Part shown: positions 62,269 to 64,000 of the stretch, in pieces
Layout of the letters: every line of letters begins with the position of its first letter
How positions within the stretch are numbered: position 1 is the first letter of the stretch
From: Lactobacillus kimbladii
GTDB lineage: Bacteria; Bacillota; Bacilli; Lactobacillales; Lactobacillaceae
Reading direction: 5' to 3'
Assembly (NCBI RefSeq): GCF_000970755.1
Contig: NZ_KQ034007.1
Span: 1,477,808-1,541,807 of the forward strand
DNA length: 64,000 nucleotides
The notes under the pieces: generated by a model
The model's database searches: none
Seen by the model: only the letters and a program-made list of their open reading frames with translations
What the model was told of the DNA's origin: nothing
Made by a program: the position numbers and the translations under genes

Positions 62269-63655
62269 TAACTTGCGCTTCCTTTTCATTATTTCTCAGT
62301 CGCTTAAGATAATTGGATAAAAATTCTTGATCTATATACGTTGTTAAATATGTACCGTTTTGAAATTTTTCATCGTTAAGCAAAGCAATCAAAAAATCGC
62401 GGTTAGTAACTAGACCTTTAATCTCAAATTCCGTAAGTGCATCAAGCAAACGCTTAATTGCCATTTGTCTGTTAGTTGCATGTGCAATAATTTTAACAAT
62501 CATCGAATCGTAAAATGGTGAAACGGTATCTCCACTGTTAACTCCACTTTCAATTCTAATACCTAGACCACTAGGCAATACCATTTTTGCGATCTTACCA
62601 GCTTGGGGACAAAAATTTTTACTAGGATCCTCTGCATTAATGCGAGCTTCAATTGCAGCACCGTGGACATGCACATCTTCTTGAGATATGCTCAAATCTT
62701 TGCCTGCAGCAATATTAACCTGTTCTTTAACGAGATCAATCTGAGCAACTTCTTCAGTAATTGAATGTTCAACCTGAATCCTGGTATTCATTTCCATAAA
62801 ATAGAAATGATGGTCAGGATCCATTAAAAATTCGATAGTACCAACATTTTCATAATTTATTGCCTTTATTGCTTTAACAGTTATCTGTTGCAAATAGTCT
62901 CTTTCTCTTGCACTGATTTGTGAACAAGGCGTTTCTTCGATCACTTTTTGCTGGTTGCGTTGCATTGAGCAATCTCTTTCTGGAAGTGCTACCACATGTC
63001 CTGTTTTATCTGCCATGATCTGTACTTCGACGTGTTTGGCTGGGGAAATAATTTTTTCCAGATACATTCTGTCGTCTCCAAAAGAAATTCTGGCTTCTTC
63101 TTGTGCCTGGTTAAATGCCTCTGTTAAGTCAGCAGCTTGAGTCACACGTCTTATTCCTTTTCCGCCACCACCGGCAACGGCTTTGAGCATTACGGGGTAG
63201 CCCACTTTATTTGCAATTTTTAATGCAGCCGCAGCATTTTTAACAATCCCATCACTTCCAGGAATAACAGGTATATTATTCTTGCGCATCATTTCCCGGG
63301 CATTAGCTTTATTTCCCATTAAAGAAATGGTTTTTGACTTGGGACCAATAAAAACTAAATGGCATTCTTCACACATTTGAGCAAATTCAGGACTCTCTGA
63401 TAAAAAACCGTATCCTGGATGAATTGCATCTGCTCCAGTTAAGACAGCCGCACTGACAATATTTTGCATATTTAAATACGAATCGGCCGGTTGGGGAGAA
63501 CCAATACATATTGCCTCATCAGCTTCTTTCACATGTTGGGCATGTTTATCGGCCGTTGAATAAACAGCAACTGACTTAATTCCCATTTCGCGTAAAGCTC
63601 GAATTATCCTTATAGCAATTTCTCCACGATTCGCTATCAAAATTTTTTTAAACAT
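62258..63655 (-). CDS. accC: Biotin carboxylase subunit of acetyl-CoA carboxylase
   Basis: ATP-dependent carboxylation of biotin on AccB. 465 residues from ATG 63655 (start MFKKILIANRGEIAIRI, the family's opening; the frame is open 15 codons upstream into the fabZ gene). ATP-grasp loop AVAGGGGKGIRRV, then PERDCSMQRNQQKVIEE and EMNTRIQVEH, all conserved. Its biotin carrier AccB is not in the window and likely lies beyond fabZ. Confidence 0.96.
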   Translation of the reverse strand: MFKKILIANRGEIAIRIIRALREMGIKSVAVYSTADKHAQHVKEADEAICIGSPQPADSYLNMQNIVSAAVLTGADAIHPGYGFLSESPEFAQMCEECHLVFIGPKSKTISLMGNKANAREMMRKNNIPVIPGSDGIVKNAAAALKIANKVGYPVMLKAVAGGGGKGIRRVTQAADLTEAFNQAQEEARISFGDDRMYLEKIISPAKHVEVQIMADKTGHVVALPERDCSMQRNQQKVIEETPCSQISARERDYLQQITVKAIKAINYENVGTIEFLMDPDHHFYFMEMNTRIQVEHSITEEVAQIDLVKEQVNIAAGKDLSISQEDVHVHGAAIEARINAEDPSKNFCPQAGKIAKMVLPSGLGIRIESGVNSGDTVSPFYDSMIVKIIAHATNRQMAIKRLLDALTEFEIKGLVTNRDFLIALLNDEKFQNGTYLTTYIDQEFLSNYLKRLRNNEKEAQVNGN

Positions 63656-63666
63656 AATGTCACACT

Positions 63667-64000
63667 TTACTGAATTGCAAAAATTAACTGAGCAGTACAT
63701 GCAACTTTATCTTTAACAGTTGCTTTGGCCTCGCCAATCCCGGCATTTCCACGTAGCTTATCCAGCTTAACTTCTAAATTCAAAGTATCTCCCGGCTTAA
63801 CCATTGTTCTAAAGCGAGCATTCTTGATACCTCCAAAATAGACAGTTTTTCCTTTAAATTCCGATAGTGTCAGCAATGCAACTGCACCAGTTTGCGCCAA
63901 AGCCTCAGTTATCAAAACACCCGGCATTACTGGATTACTCGGAAAATGTCCCTGAAAATAGCTTTCATTAATTGTGATATTTTTTTTAGCAACAGCATAT
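63667..64000 (-). CDS. fabZ: 3-hydroxyacyl-ACP dehydratase FabZ, partial (N-terminus outside window)
   Basis: Dehydrates 3-hydroxyacyl-ACP in fatty acid elongation. The frame is open to the window end. Read from there it gives [22 protein letters not shown], the hot-dog catalytic block with His in GHFP, and then [10 protein letters not shown] with the catalytic Glu. The ATG at 63927 is only an internal methionine. The stop lies 11 bases upstream of the accC start, fitting the fabZ-accC-accD-accA order common in lactobacilli. Confidence 0.93.
   Translation of the reverse strand, partial: YAVAKKNITINESYFQGHFPSNPVMPGVLITEALAQTGAVALLTLSEFKGKTVYFGGIKNARFRTMVKPGDTLNLEVKLDKLRGNAGIGEAKATVKDKVACTAQLIFAIQ

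Overview
The window is a low-GC Firmicutes chromosome, almost certainly a Lactobacillus of the L. delbrueckii/acidophilus group. The basis is an alr-acpS-cshA-murF block, a PepD-type C69 dipeptidase, hydroxyisocaproate dehydrogenase, RNA polymerase delta (rpoE) beside pyrG, a fabZ-accC-accD-accA order, and a very large number of PTS permeases. The PTS load and the Amadori-type enzymes would suit a gut symbiont (insect or vertebrate), but the species is an inference I cannot confirm.

Layout. 1-0.3 kb: end of an IS1182-like transposase. 0.3-5.1 kb: cell-wall and housekeeping genes (alr, acpS, cshA, murF, rpmE2). 5.2-8.4 kb: a polar amino acid ABC transporter behind a structured leader with a visible terminator/antiterminator pair. 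8.5-10.5 kb: hydroxyisocaproate dehydrogenase and ribokinase. 10.6-15.3 kb: a BglG-controlled PTS operon with a family 3 hexosaminidase-like hydrolase, with cre, promoter, RAT and terminator in the leader. 15.4-22.8 kb: an amino acid permease, an ABC exporter with a LytTR/DUF3021 regulator pair, and a heterodimeric ABC exporter. 22.9-28.3 kb: rsgA, alsD, a DUF4411/ImmA toxin-antitoxin-like pair, guaA. 28.4-33.4 kb: guanine riboswitch-xpt-pbuX, a kinase-like phosphotransferase, a broken XRE regulator, pepD.

33.5-46.5 kb is the most distinctive part: three mannose-class PTS permeases (IIB, IIC, IID) in three transcription units, sharing one local IIA, with two FrlB-like sugar-phosphate deglycases, one GlmS-like SIS enzyme, a FrlD-like kinase and two GntR/UTRA regulators. 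Read together this looks like uptake and cleavage of fructosamines or related amino-sugar conjugates: the PTS imports and phosphorylates, SIS enzymes cleave the amine from the sugar phosphate. Divergent promoters in the middle carry a repeated palindromic operator and a cre.

46.5-54.8 kb is a second, LevR-type locus: a sigma-54 activator with PTS-regulation domains, a clear -24/-12 promoter, a fourth mannose-class PTS (IIC-IID-IIB-IIA), a family 32 beta-fructosidase-like hydrolase, a VOC protein, and a nearby ROK fructokinase. 55-64 kb returns to housekeeping: murA (with Asp in place of the fosfomycin-target Cys), pyrG, rpoE, a DUF1934 protein, an MFS exporter, and the acetyl-CoA carboxylase genes running into fabZ at the window edge. 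Almost all genes are on the minus strand. No rRNA, tRNA, CRISPR array or prophage was seen.
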